Of a DNA stretch of 64,000 bases, positions 33,251 to 41,989 are shown in pieces; positions within the stretch are counted from its first letter, which is position 1; the number at the start of each line of letters is the position of its first letter. The notes under the pieces are model-generated. The model saw only the letters and a program-made list of their open reading frames with translations. It was not told the DNA's origin and did no database searches. The position numbers and the translations under genes were made by a program. This stretch comes from Brevundimonas sp. UBA5936 (GTDB lineage: Bacteria; Pseudomonadota; Alphaproteobacteria; Caulobacterales; Caulobacteraceae): the NCBI GenBank assembly GCA_002430835.1, contig DJDA01000113.1:1-64000 (forward strand), written 5' to 3'.

Positions 33251-34348
33251 TCATGGCTGGGCGCCCAACACCGCATCCGCGGCGCGATGGCCGGCGAGAA
33301 CCGCGCCAGCGAGATAGCCGGCTTCCGAGCAACTGGTCTCGCTGCCAGCCATGACAAGGCGCTGACACCACACGCCCTCGACCCAAGGGCGCTCGCCTGA
33401 AGCCTCGTGCGATCCGGCGACCTGGTCAGCGGAGGTCGCCGTCAACGGATCGGCCGCCCAGTCCTTAAGCAAAGTGGAACGGGGTCTAAGCGCCTCCTCG
33501 CCGAAAATACGGGCGAACTGAGCCAGACACGCGCTCTTCAGAGCCTCATCGCCGATGGCCGCTCTCTGGTCGGCGGGCACGCCGATAAAGCCGAACAACG
33601 CGGCCGCGCCAGATGCGATGGTTGCGTCGTGAATTTCCGGCATCGGGCCGACCATGCTCTGCGCTGTCCCGGATAAACCGGCCTCTCGCCAAAACGGTCG
33701 GTCATAGATTGCGAAGAATTTCGCATGGGGAGCCATCCAGGTGGCGGTGTCGCGCCAGCGGGCCGTGGTGCTCGCGTCTTGCGGAGGAGCGAACGTCACG
33801 GTCGCGTCCAACAGACGCGGAGGCAATGCGGCGATGACTCGGCTCGCCTGCACGCTCGCGGCCGTTCCCGACGGTCCGCTTACGCTCAGTTGCACCGCGT
33901 CATCCGCGAGGCGCATCGCTGTGACGCGCGAGCTTCGGACTATACGACCGGCGGGCAACGATCCCTCAAGGGCGACGATCAGCGCGGCGGAACCTCCGAC
34001 CAAGCGCATCGATGGCGCCTCCGGCGCACTGCCGCGATACCGCTGGGCGGGCTCGCGAGACATGCGTTCGAAGATCACGTCCCCTTCGCTGTTCTGCGCA
34101 AAGGCCTGCAGGCCGAGGTCTTTCACCAGGTCGCCGATCGCCGGCTGCAGGCGGGGCCAGAACCAGGAGGGACCCAGGTCGAAACCATCAACGGCCGGCA
34201 TGCCTCTCTCATCAACCGTCAGAATGCGACCGCCCAGGCGCTCGCGGGCCTCCAGCAGCACGAAGTCCGCGCCGTGGGCCTGCAAGACACGGGCGGCCGA
34301 CAGTCCGGCAAGACCGCCTCCCACGATGGCGATGTCTGTCGTTCTCAT
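33251..34348 (-). CDS. Flavin monoamine oxidase family protein
   Basis: A 365-residue FAD-dependent amine oxidase. The Rossmann dinucleotide-binding motif is at the N terminus (IAIVGGGLAGLSAARVLQAH, then LLEARERLGGRI), with a family middle (DLGPSWFWPRLQPAI) and the C-terminal flavin motif region (VWCQRLVMAGSETSCSEAGYLAGAVLAG). Substrates could be polyamines or other amines. Its ATG overlaps the DUF2938 stop by four bases. It is the last of four genes (SDR-cupin-DUF2938-oxidase) divergent from a LysR regulator that probably controls them. Confidence 0.88.
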   Translation of the reverse strand: MRTTDIAIVGGGLAGLSAARVLQAHGADFVLLEARERLGGRILTVDERGMPAVDGFDLGPSWFWPRLQPAIGDLVKDLGLQAFAQNSEGDVIFERMSREPAQRYRGSAPEAPSMRLVGGSAALIVALEGSLPAGRIVRSSRVTAMRLADDAVQLSVSGPSGTAASVQASRVIAALPPRLLDATVTFAPPQDASTTARWRDTATWMAPHAKFFAIYDRPFWREAGLSGTAQSMVGPMPEIHDATIASGAAALFGFIGVPADQRAAIGDEALKSACLAQFARIFGEEALRPRSTLLKDWAADPLTATSADQVAGSHEASGERPWVEGVWCQRLVMAGSETSCSEAGYLAGAVLAGHRAADAVLGAQP

Positions 34349-34857
34349 CCGGCGAGACCTTGCGACATCCCGGCTGCGAGGAGCAATGCGGTCAGATACA
34401 TGCCCAGGCCGAAAATCGTGTGGCTCACCACGCTTTTCAGACGGGCGGCGTTCGGTCGCGGCGTTCGCGACGCAGCGATGCCGGAGCCCATGCCGGGCAT
34501 CATGATGAAGAAGGGTGCGATGAGCAGAACCCAGGCGACGACCAAAGTCGGCGGCAGCGTGGGTTGTTCAAGCCATTGCGCCCCGAAGATTGCGACGAGC
34601 AGCAGCCCGTAGCCGGCTCCGATGACGTAGTGCGCCGTCCAGCCGATGGCCGCCTCTCCCGCGACCGGTGGGGCGGCTCCCATGGAGCTATGACTGAAGC
34701 GCCCTCGCGGCATGTTGCCGATCCAGCGCCCTACCATGGACCAGTTCGTCGCGGGAATTTTCAGAAGCCGGTCCAGCGCTAAAGCCCAGGCGTCGAGCAC
34801 TGCTGTTCCGCCGATTCCGATCAGGATCGCCTGCCCAAAGACTTCCAGGTCCATCAT
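34345..34857 (-). CDS. DUF2938 family membrane protein
   Basis: A 170-residue inner-membrane protein of the DUF2938 family with four predicted segments: VFGQAILIGIGGTAVLDAWA, IGWTAHYVIGAGYGLLLVAI, LVVAWVLLIAPFFIMMPGMG and TIFGLGMYLTALLLAA. Family landmarks HSSMG and PFFIMMPGMGSGIAASRTP are present. Function unknown. Coupled by four-base overlaps to both neighbours (cupin upstream, amine oxidase downstream). Confidence 0.88.
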   Translation of the reverse strand: MMDLEVFGQAILIGIGGTAVLDAWALALDRLLKIPATNWSMVGRWIGNMPRGRFSHSSMGAAPPVAGEAAIGWTAHYVIGAGYGLLLVAIFGAQWLEQPTLPPTLVVAWVLLIAPFFIMMPGMGSGIAASRTPRPNAARLKSVVSHTIFGLGMYLTALLLAAGMSQGLAG

Positions 34858-35549
34858 TGAATTCGTCCTTCATCCTCGAAAGCGCACACATCGGCATGCA
34901 GAAGCGCACCCGCCTTCACCCAGACCTGCGCGCCGTCAGGGCCGACCGACGCCCGGAGAGGCCGGCCAGCAGGCAGGCGAAGCCAGCTCCACCGCAAGAA
35001 GGTCTCCGAACCGGCGGCGAAGCCGCCCTCCAGAACCAGCACTTCCAGCCCCGTATCATTCGGCACATCCACAATTGCGCCGGGCGTCCAGTGCTCGATG
35101 ACGACCCGCTCATCGGCGCCGTCAAACAGGAGGCGGGCGGCATGCGCACCCGGCCGAACCGCAGCGCGCTTCGCCTCGTCCGGCCGCGCGATGATCCGGG
35201 CGCGGTCATCCCGACGGAACTGCCAGAGCTTGACGAGGATGACGCAGCCTTCGTCGCTGCCTGGCGAATGGGCCGTCCCCGGCGGGTTGCGGACGTAGGT
35301 TCCAGCCGGGAAGTCGCCGGTCTCGTCCTGAAACGTGCCTTCCAGAACGAGAAACTCTTCGCCGCCGGGATGGCCATGGCGGGCGAAGCGGCTGCCCGGC
35401 GCGTAGCGGACGATGGAGGTCGCGCGCGCCTTTTCATCGCCGATCCGGAAAAGCATGCGTCGTTCGACGCCCTTGATCGGGCTCGGGATCCAATCCGCTT
35501 TGCCTGCGTGAACCACGGTGTGGACTGTGACGTCTTCGTTCAGCAGCAC
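34854..35549 (-). CDS. Double-cupin protein, ChrR-like
   Basis: A 231-residue cupin protein. The first cupin has the metal-binding pattern RFARHGHPGGEEFLVLEG and GTYVRNPPGTAHS (His-His-Glu-His). The second (VLVLEGGFAAGSETF, WLRLPAGRPLRASVG) has lost most ligands. The layout resembles ChrR-type cupins that sense oxidative stress when attached to an anti-sigma domain, but no anti-sigma domain is present, so an enzymatic or binding role is as likely. The GTG start at 35549 lies one base after the SDR stop with GGAG seven bases upstream, so it is coupled to the SDR gene. Confidence 0.8.
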   Translation of the reverse strand: MLLNEDVTVHTVVHAGKADWIPSPIKGVERRMLFRIGDEKARATSIVRYAPGSRFARHGHPGGEEFLVLEGTFQDETGDFPAGTYVRNPPGTAHSPGSDEGCVILVKLWQFRRDDRARIIARPDEAKRAAVRPGAHAARLLFDGADERVVIEHWTPGAIVDVPNDTGLEVLVLEGGFAAGSETFLRWSWLRLPAGRPLRASVGPDGAQVWVKAGALLHADVCAFEDEGRIQ

Positions 35550-35550
35550 G

Positions 35551-36297
35551 TCACAGCTCCGCCCGCCCGCCGTCGACCACGATCTCAGCGCCCAGCATAT
35601 AGCTGGACGCGTCACTCGCGAGGAACAGGACCGCCGCCGCGATTTCTTCCGGCCGGCCCATTCGGCCCAATGGAGCCTGCGCGCCGACGCGCTCGGCGTA
35701 CTCGCGGAAGCTTTCCTCGGACTGGTCGGCACTGCGATGGATGGGCGTTTCGATCGAGCCGGGGCTGATCGCGTTGACCCTGATTTCCCGATCAAGAAGT
35801 TCGGCCGAAAGGGTGCGTGCGAAGGATCGAACTGCGGCCTTGGACGCCGAAAGGACAGCCCGTCCCGGCGCGCCCACCTGATTGAGCCAGGAGGTGTTGA
35901 GAACGATGGAGCCGCCCGCGTGCATCAGCGGCAGCATCGCCTGCACGCTGAAAAAGACGCCTTTCACATTGGCGTCCATGATGCGGTCGTAGGTCGCTTC
36001 GTCGGTCGTCACGACAGGCGTCCCCAGCGCTACGCCGGCGTTGGCGAACAAAATGTCCAGTCGACCGAACGATTCCTGAAGGGTTTTTCGCGCTCGAGCC
36101 AGGTCGGAGAGCGTCGCCACATCGCCTTGGATGGCGAGGACGTCCGGGCCGAGCTCAGCCTTCGCCTTGGCCAGACGAGCATCGTCTCTACCCATGATCG
36201 CTACGCGCGCTCCGTGCCCTCGGAACAGCCGTGCCGTCGCGAGACCAATGCCGCTTGATCCACCCGTGATCAGGGCGTGCTTGCCTTCAAGGTTCAT
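35551..36297 (-). CDS. SDR-family protein with an altered catalytic Tyr
   Basis: A 248-residue short-chain dehydrogenase fold. The cofactor motif TGGSSGIGLATA and the NAG (LFANAGVALG) motif are normal, with an NTS block holding the catalytic Ser. The usual YxxxK (YSASK) reads LSASK, so the catalytic Tyr appears to be Leu. The C-terminal ISPGSIETPIH and DASSYMLGAEIVVDGG blocks are normal. The ATG at 36297 has GAAAGGGGG upstream. It may act without normal Tyr chemistry or as a binding protein. First gene of the minus-strand operon. Confidence 0.85.
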   Translation of the reverse strand: MNLEGKHALITGGSSGIGLATARLFRGHGARVAIMGRDDARLAKAKAELGPDVLAIQGDVATLSDLARARKTLQESFGRLDILFANAGVALGTPVVTTDEATYDRIMDANVKGVFFSVQAMLPLMHAGGSIVLNTSWLNQVGAPGRAVLSASKAAVRSFARTLSAELLDREIRVNAISPGSIETPIHRSADQSEESFREYAERVGAQAPLGRMGRPEEIAAAVLFLASDASSYMLGAEIVVDGGRAEL

Positions 36298-36402
36298 GGG
36301 GCCCCCTTTCTTGGCCTCATGCTGCCCGTTCACGCCTCGCTTAGCGACGCAAACGACCCGCATCGAGGCGAAAGAAAATCTATCCCGTGGTATGCGTTAT
36401 GA

Positions 36403-37395
36403 ATGAGGTCTCTCACTCGGCTCAAATCCCTTCAGGCTCTAGACGCTGCAGCACGTCATGGCAGCTTCGTGGGTGCTGCAACCGAGTTGGGCGTGACGCC
36501 CGCCGCCGTAGGTCAGCTTGTCCGTTCGCTCGAAGACTGGGTCGGCTATCCCCTGTTTCACCGCGCGCGTTCGGGCGTGGAACGCCTCACGCCTACTGAA
36601 GAGGCTCGCGATGCACTGGATGACATTGCGGCCGGACTCGATTGCCTGGAGGCGGGGCTGCAGAAGCTGCGCGGTCGAAAGGCGCGGTCGATCGTCGTCG
36701 TGACGGCGTCCCAGGCGCTGGTGGCGAACTGGCTCCTGCCACAACTCACCGACTTCGCGACGAACCATCCGATGATCGACGTGCGCCTGGATGTCTCCGA
36801 CCGCGTCATCGACCTGGCGCAGGGCGAAGCTGACATAGGCATACGCTGCGGCCTAGGCGCCTGGCCGGGCGTCGAAGCCAGATTATTGATGGGCGAAGAA
36901 ATCATCGCCGTCTGTAATCACCGGCTGCTGCCGACCAGCCAGGAAGTCACCCCCGGGTGGATAGCGGAGCAAACCCTCATCCACGACGGAACGCCGCACC
37001 CCGACGGCGATTTCCCGACCTGGACGCAGTGGCTGACGAAAACGGGCGCCAACCACGCCCCTGCTGACCGCGGCTTGCGTATCAACTCGACTGCGGCCGT
37101 GATTAACGCGGCGATCGCCAGTCAAGGGATCGCGCTCGTCCGGCGGGCCCTGGTCGAGCAGGAACTGGAACGCGGCCGTTTGGTCCATCTTCTGCCCCAT
37201 GTGCACTGGCCGGTTCGCTGGGCCTACTACGTCGTCACGTCTCGGCGGGCAGTGCAGCGCGGAGAGGTCAGAGCGTTCCGCGACTGGCTAGTTGGCACTC
37301 TAAGGCAGGCAACGAAGCGCGGGGAACAGTCTGACGACGGCCACTGGGTCAGGTCCGCGCCAGGAGCGGCCATCGGCTTCTCGAACGACAGCTGA
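36403..37395 (+). CDS. LysR family regulator (GcvA-like)
   Basis: A 330-residue LysR regulator. The N-terminal winged HTH is LKSLQALDAAARHGSFVGAA with LGVTPAAVGQLVRSLEDWVG; the effector domain starts at SIVVVTASQALVANWLLPQL and includes GEADIGIRCGLGAWPGVEA and NAAIASQGIALVRRALVEQEL. GcvA-type by layout. It diverges from the SDR-cupin-DUF2938-oxidase operon and probably regulates it. The last ~15 residues (VRSAPGAAIGFSNDS) are encoded by a copy of the dispersed repeat, suggesting that the original stop codon was replaced by repeat sequence. Confidence 0.88.
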   Translation: MRSLTRLKSLQALDAAARHGSFVGAATELGVTPAAVGQLVRSLEDWVGYPLFHRARSGVERLTPTEEARDALDDIAAGLDCLEAGLQKLRGRKARSIVVVTASQALVANWLLPQLTDFATNHPMIDVRLDVSDRVIDLAQGEADIGIRCGLGAWPGVEARLLMGEEIIAVCNHRLLPTSQEVTPGWIAEQTLIHDGTPHPDGDFPTWTQWLTKTGANHAPADRGLRINSTAAVINAAIASQGIALVRRALVEQELERGRLVHLLPHVHWPVRWAYYVVTSRRAVQRGEVRAFRDWLVGTLRQATKRGEQSDDGHWVRSAPGAAIGFSNDS

Positions 37396-37400
37396 CATTC
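37352..37400 (+). repeat. Dispersed repeat, copy B, inside the LysR 3' end
   Basis: Reads TCCGCGCCAGGAGCGGCCAT, CGGCTTCTCGAACGACAGC and TGACATTCC. It shares the CGCCAGGAGCGG, CTTCTCGA and GACATTC blocks with copies A, C, D and E and covers the last codons and stop of the LysR gene. Confidence 0.6.
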
Positions 37401-37423
37401 CATCCTCGCTTAGCGCTCCCAGC

Positions 37424-37469
37424 TTGATTGACGCCAACATCGATTCTATTATCCTGGAATTATGGAATC
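37424..37469 (+). promoter_or_regulatory. ars promoter with overlapping ArsR operator
   Basis: TTGATT (37424-37429), a 17-base spacer and TATTAT (37447-37452) form a good sigma70 promoter ten bases before the arsR ATG, so the message would be nearly leaderless. GATTC (37442-37446) and GAATC (37465-37469) form an inverted repeat across the -10 region and start codon, where a self-repressing ArsR would bind. Confidence 0.6.
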
Positions 37470-37797
37470 AGAAACCGCCATTCTCGCCCTCGCCGCCCTG
37501 GCCCAGCCCACGCGGCTGGAGACCTTCCGCCTGCTGGTCCGGCATGAACCCGCTGGCCTGCCCGCCGGAGAGATCGCGGACGCCCTGGCCGTGCCGGCCA
37601 ACACCATGTCGGCGCACCTTGGTGTCCTGTCCCGCGCCGGCCTGATCAGTTCCGAGCGTCGAAGCCGCTCGATCATCTATCGCGCCGACCTGAGCCGCCT
37701 GCAGGTCCTGGTCGTGTTCCTGCTTAAGGACTGCTGCCAGGGCCGCGCTGAACTGTGCGAGCCGCTGCTGGCCGAACTCAACCTCTGCCGCGCCTGA
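37462..37797 (+). CDS. arsR: ArsR family arsenic-responsive repressor
   Basis: A 111-residue ArsR/SmtB repressor. The winged HTH core is ALAQPTRLETFRLLV, with GLPAGEIADALAVPANTMSA, HLGVLSRAGLISSERRSRS and IIYRAD. The usual helix-3 CVC metal site is absent; instead Cys91, Cys92 and Cys99 (KDCCQGRAELC) lie near the C terminus, the arrangement described for the Acidithiobacillus-type As(III) sensor. It probably represses its own operon until arsenite binds. It is the first gene of arsR-arsC-acr3-arsN2-arsH, six bases before arsC. Confidence 0.92.
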   Translation: MESETAILALAALAQPTRLETFRLLVRHEPAGLPAGEIADALAVPANTMSAHLGVLSRAGLISSERRSRSIIYRADLSRLQVLVVFLLKDCCQGRAELCEPLLAELNLCRA

Positions 37798-37803
37798 GGC
37801 CTT

Positions 37804-38225
37804 ATGAACGTCGTCATCTACCACAACCCCGCCTGCGGGACGTCGCGCAACGCCCTGGCCCTCATCCGCCACGTCGGGATCGAGCCGCATGTCATCGAGT
37901 ATCTGAAGACGCCGCCCAGCCGCGCCATGATCATGGGGCTGGTCGAGCGCATGGGTGCCCCGCTGCGCAGCCTGCTACGCGAGAAGGGCGCGCCCTTCGC
38001 CGAACTGGGCCTCGGCGATCCAGGCCTGACCGACGACCAACTGCTGGACGCCATCGAAGCCCATCCGATCCTGCTGAACCGACCGATCGTCGTGTCGCCG
38101 CTAGGGGTGAAGCTGTGCCGACCGTCCGAAGCGGTTCTCGACATTCTGCCGCCTGAGGGCCTGAAGCCCTTCACCAAGGAAGACGGCGAAGTCGTCATCG
38201 ACGCCGACGGCCGGAGGGTCCGCTG

Positions 38226-38226
<1 letters not shown>
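37804..38226 (+). CDS. arsC: Arsenate reductase (glutaredoxin-dependent)
   Basis: A 140-residue arsenate reductase of the thioredoxin-fold, glutaredoxin-coupled type. Cys11 in HNPACGTSRN is the arsenate-binding nucleophile. The family blocks LLREKGAPFAELGL, ILLNRPIVVSPLGVKLCRPS and PFTKEDGE follow, with the arginines that stabilise arsenate. It converts As(V) to As(III) in the cytoplasm for export by the adjacent Acr3 protein. Its stop overlaps the acr3 start by one base (TGATG). Confidence 0.95.
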
Positions 38227-39310
<1,084 letters not shown>

Positions 39311-39311
<1 letters not shown>

Positions 39312-39751
39312 TGACCTTCAACACCGTGGAGCTAGCCGAGCCCACCTCCGATTTGATCGCTGCGCTGGAGGCCGCCGGACTGCCGACAGATGACCTCCAT
39401 GAACTCGGTCGTTGCTTCTACCGCTTCGAGGTCGAAGGCAGGCCGATAGGCTACGGCGGACTGGAGCAGATCGGTCCCGACGCCCTGATCCGCTCCATTG
39501 TCGTCATCGACAGCCATCGCGGCGCCGGCCACGGATCAGCGATCCTGTCCTTGCTGGAGGCTGAGGCGGCGGGACGAAAAGCGTCCAGCCTCTACCTGCT
39601 CACGACCACGGCGGCCGCCTTCTTCCGGCGGCACGGCTACGTCGTACTGCCGCGTTCGGCGGCGCCGACCGCCATCGCCGCCTCACGCCAGTTCAGTGCC
39701 CTTTGCCCGACCTCGGCGGCTTTCATGTTCAAGGAGTTGCGTACCCAATGA
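39311..39751 (+). CDS. arsN2: ArsN2-type arsenic-resistance N-acetyltransferase
   Basis: A 146-residue GNAT acetyltransferase. The acetyl-CoA motif is IVVIDSHRGAGHGSAILSLL, with the GGLEQIGPDALIRSI strand before it and a TTAAAFFRRHGYV segment after it. This combination and the place inside an ars operon fit ArsN2. Related ArsN1 enzymes acetylate arsinothricin; the substrate of ArsN2 is less certain. Coupled to acr3 and, by an ATGA overlap, to arsH. Confidence 0.88.
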
Positions 39752-40494
39752 CCCGCCTTCGCGACCTGCCCGATCCCGACCACCTGCCCGCGCTCGACCC
39801 GGCCTACCTGTCCAGCCGCCCCGCGCTGGGTCTCGGTCCGAACGACCATCCGCCGCGCATCCTGCTGCTCTACGGCTCGCTGCGGGATCGGTCCTTTTCC
39901 CGGCTGTGCGTCGAGGAGGCCGCCCGCCTTCTGCGCTTCATGGGCTGCGAGACCCGCATCTTCGATCCGTCCGACCTGCCGCTGACCGATCAGGTCGCCT
40001 ACGACGATCATCCCGCCGTCCACGAACTGCGCGAGCATGCCCTGTGGTCGGAAGGCATGGTCTGGAGCAGCCCCGAACGCCACGGCCAGATTTCGGGAAT
40101 CATGAAGCTTCAGATCGATCACCTTCCGCTCAACATGGGCGGGATACGTCCGACCCAGGGCCGCACCCTAGCCGTCATGCAGGTCTCCGGCGGCTCGCAG
40201 AGTTTCAACGTGGTCAACACCTTGCGCCTGCTCGGCCGCTGGATGCGGATGATCACCATCCCCAACCAGTCCAGCGTCGCCAAGGCCTTCATGGAGTTCG
40301 ACGACGACGGCCGCATGAAGCCGTCCAGCTACTACGACCGCATCGTTGACGTCATGGAAGAACTGGTGCGTTTCACCGTCATGACCCGTGCCCATGCCGG
40401 CCAGTTGGTGGACCGCTATTCCGAACGGAAGGCGTCAGGTCTGCCGATCGATGCGGCCAATGATCTGTCAGCGATCGCGATCAGGTCTGCGTAG
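39748..40494 (+). CDS. arsH: ArsH NADPH-dependent organoarsenical oxidase
   Basis: A 248-residue flavodoxin-like protein of the ArsH family. The FMN-binding loop is ILLLYGSLRDRSFSRLCVEE, followed by PLTDQVAYDDHPAV, SPERHGQISGIMKLQIDHLP and a long RPTQGRTLAVMQVSGGSQSF block. ArsH oxidises trivalent methylated arsenicals and other aromatic arsenicals to less toxic pentavalent forms. The ATG at 39748 overlaps the arsN2 stop (ATGA). Last gene of the ars operon proper. Confidence 0.95.
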   Translation: MTRLRDLPDPDHLPALDPAYLSSRPALGLGPNDHPPRILLLYGSLRDRSFSRLCVEEAARLLRFMGCETRIFDPSDLPLTDQVAYDDHPAVHELREHALWSEGMVWSSPERHGQISGIMKLQIDHLPLNMGGIRPTQGRTLAVMQVSGGSQSFNVVNTLRLLGRWMRMITIPNQSSVAKAFMEFDDDGRMKPSSYYDRIVDVMEELVRFTVMTRAHAGQLVDRYSERKASGLPIDAANDLSAIAIRSA

Positions 40495-40516
40495 CGTCAG
40501 ACTGGATTGCTGGAGA

Positions 40517-41758
40517 ATGGCCACGGAAATCAGCGGCGAATCCAAAGCAGCCCACAGACGCCCGAGCGCGCCCCTGGCCGGCTCGCCGGCAGAGGTCTTC
40601 GCGGTCTTCCTCAAACTCGGCCTCACATCGTTCGGCGGCCCCGTCGCGCACCTCGGCTATTTCCGGAACGAGTTGGTCTCGCGACGCCGTTGGATCGATG
40701 AAGCCGGATACGCCGACCTGGTCGCCATGTGCCAATTCCTGCCGGGTCCGGCCTCCAGCCAAACGGGCTACGCCTTGGGCTTGTGGCGCGCCGGCCCATT
40801 GGGCGGCGCTGCGGCATGGTGCGCCTTCACGCTGCCGTCCGCCGCGCTTCTGGTCTTGTTCGCCATGGGCGCAGCCTCGCTCAACGGGCCGGTCGGAACG
40901 GGTTTGCTTCATGGACTTAAGCTGGTGGCCGTGGCTGTGGTCGCTCAGGCGGTCTGGGGGATGGCCCGCACCCTGACCCCTGATTGGCAAAGAGCAGTCA
41001 TCGGCCTAGCCGCTGTTGTAATCCTGATGTTGCTCGGCGGAGCGACCGGTCAGATCGTCGCCATCGTCATCGGCAGCCTGGCGGGGCTGCGCCTCTGCCA
41101 GACGACGAACGCCACATCAGCATCGACTCCAAGCTTTCCGATTTCACGGCGCGCCGGCGCAGGGGCCCTGGTCCTGTTCCTTCTGCTTCTGGCAGGCCTA
41201 CCGCTCGCCTCCACGGCGACAGGCCTCCACGGCGTCGCCTTGCTGGACGTCTTCTATCGAGCCGGCGCCTTCGTTTTCGGAGGCGGTCACGTCGTTCTGC
41301 CCCTGCTCGAAGAAGGCGTTGTGCAGCCCGGCTGGATCGATTCCAATGGCTTTCTTGCGGGCTATGGCCCAGCCCAAGCCGTACCGGGGCCGCTTTTCAC
41401 CTTCGCCGCCTATCTGGGCGCCGCCATGGAGCCTTCTCCGAATGGATTGGCCGGGGCCGCCCTTTGTCTAGTGGCGATCTTCGCCCCGGGATTGCTGCTG
41501 GTGACAGGCGTGCTGCCGTTCTGGAGCCTGCTGCGCGCCCGACCGGCGGCCCAGGCAGCGATGCGCGGCGCGAACGCAGCAGTCGTCGGCATTCTGGCTT
41601 TCGCCCTCTATACCCCTGTAGGAACCAGCGCGATCCTGAGTCCGATCGACTTCCTCGTGGCGCTGGCGGGTTTCGTTCTGCTGACGGTGTGGAAGTGCCC
41701 ACCATGGATAGTCGTGGCGCTGACCGCCGCCAGCGGGGTCGCCTTCGCATTGATTTGA
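40517..41758 (+). CDS. chrA: Chromate transporter ChrA
   Basis: A 413-residue bidomain CHR-family transporter. Each half begins with the diagnostic pattern: EVFAVFLKLGLTSFGGPVAHLG in the first, then LLDVFYRAGAFVFGGGHVVLPL and GYGPAQAVPGPLFTFAAYLG in the second. CQFLPGPASSQ is the conserved loop of the first half. It exports chromate by proton antiport. It starts 22 bases after arsH, so it may be part of the same transcript; the start has GGAG only one base from the ATG, which is poor. It is cargo typical of metal-resistance islands. Confidence 0.9.
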   Translation: MATEISGESKAAHRRPSAPLAGSPAEVFAVFLKLGLTSFGGPVAHLGYFRNELVSRRRWIDEAGYADLVAMCQFLPGPASSQTGYALGLWRAGPLGGAAAWCAFTLPSAALLVLFAMGAASLNGPVGTGLLHGLKLVAVAVVAQAVWGMARTLTPDWQRAVIGLAAVVILMLLGGATGQIVAIVIGSLAGLRLCQTTNATSASTPSFPISRRAGAGALVLFLLLLAGLPLASTATGLHGVALLDVFYRAGAFVFGGGHVVLPLLEEGVVQPGWIDSNGFLAGYGPAQAVPGPLFTFAAYLGAAMEPSPNGLAGAALCLVAIFAPGLLLVTGVLPFWSLLRARPAAQAAMRGANAAVVGILAFALYTPVGTSAILSPIDFLVALAGFVLLTVWKCPPWIVVALTAASGVAFALI

Positions 41759-41989
41759 GACTAGCCGCACCTGTCGCGGGCGCCTGAAACAGTTCGCCGA
41801 ACCCTCGTCGATGTAACCAAACCTCCTGCACGCCAAACAAGACGGACCTTGCATTCAGAGCCCCGTAGCGGCATGCATGCCGTCGTTCACCTTGGACTCG
41901 GCGCCCCTGGGCTGCCGGGTGGCTATCCCGTCCGCCGATCCGTCGGGAAACTGAGCCGCCGCATGCGGCTCGTCCAAATGAAATCCTGA

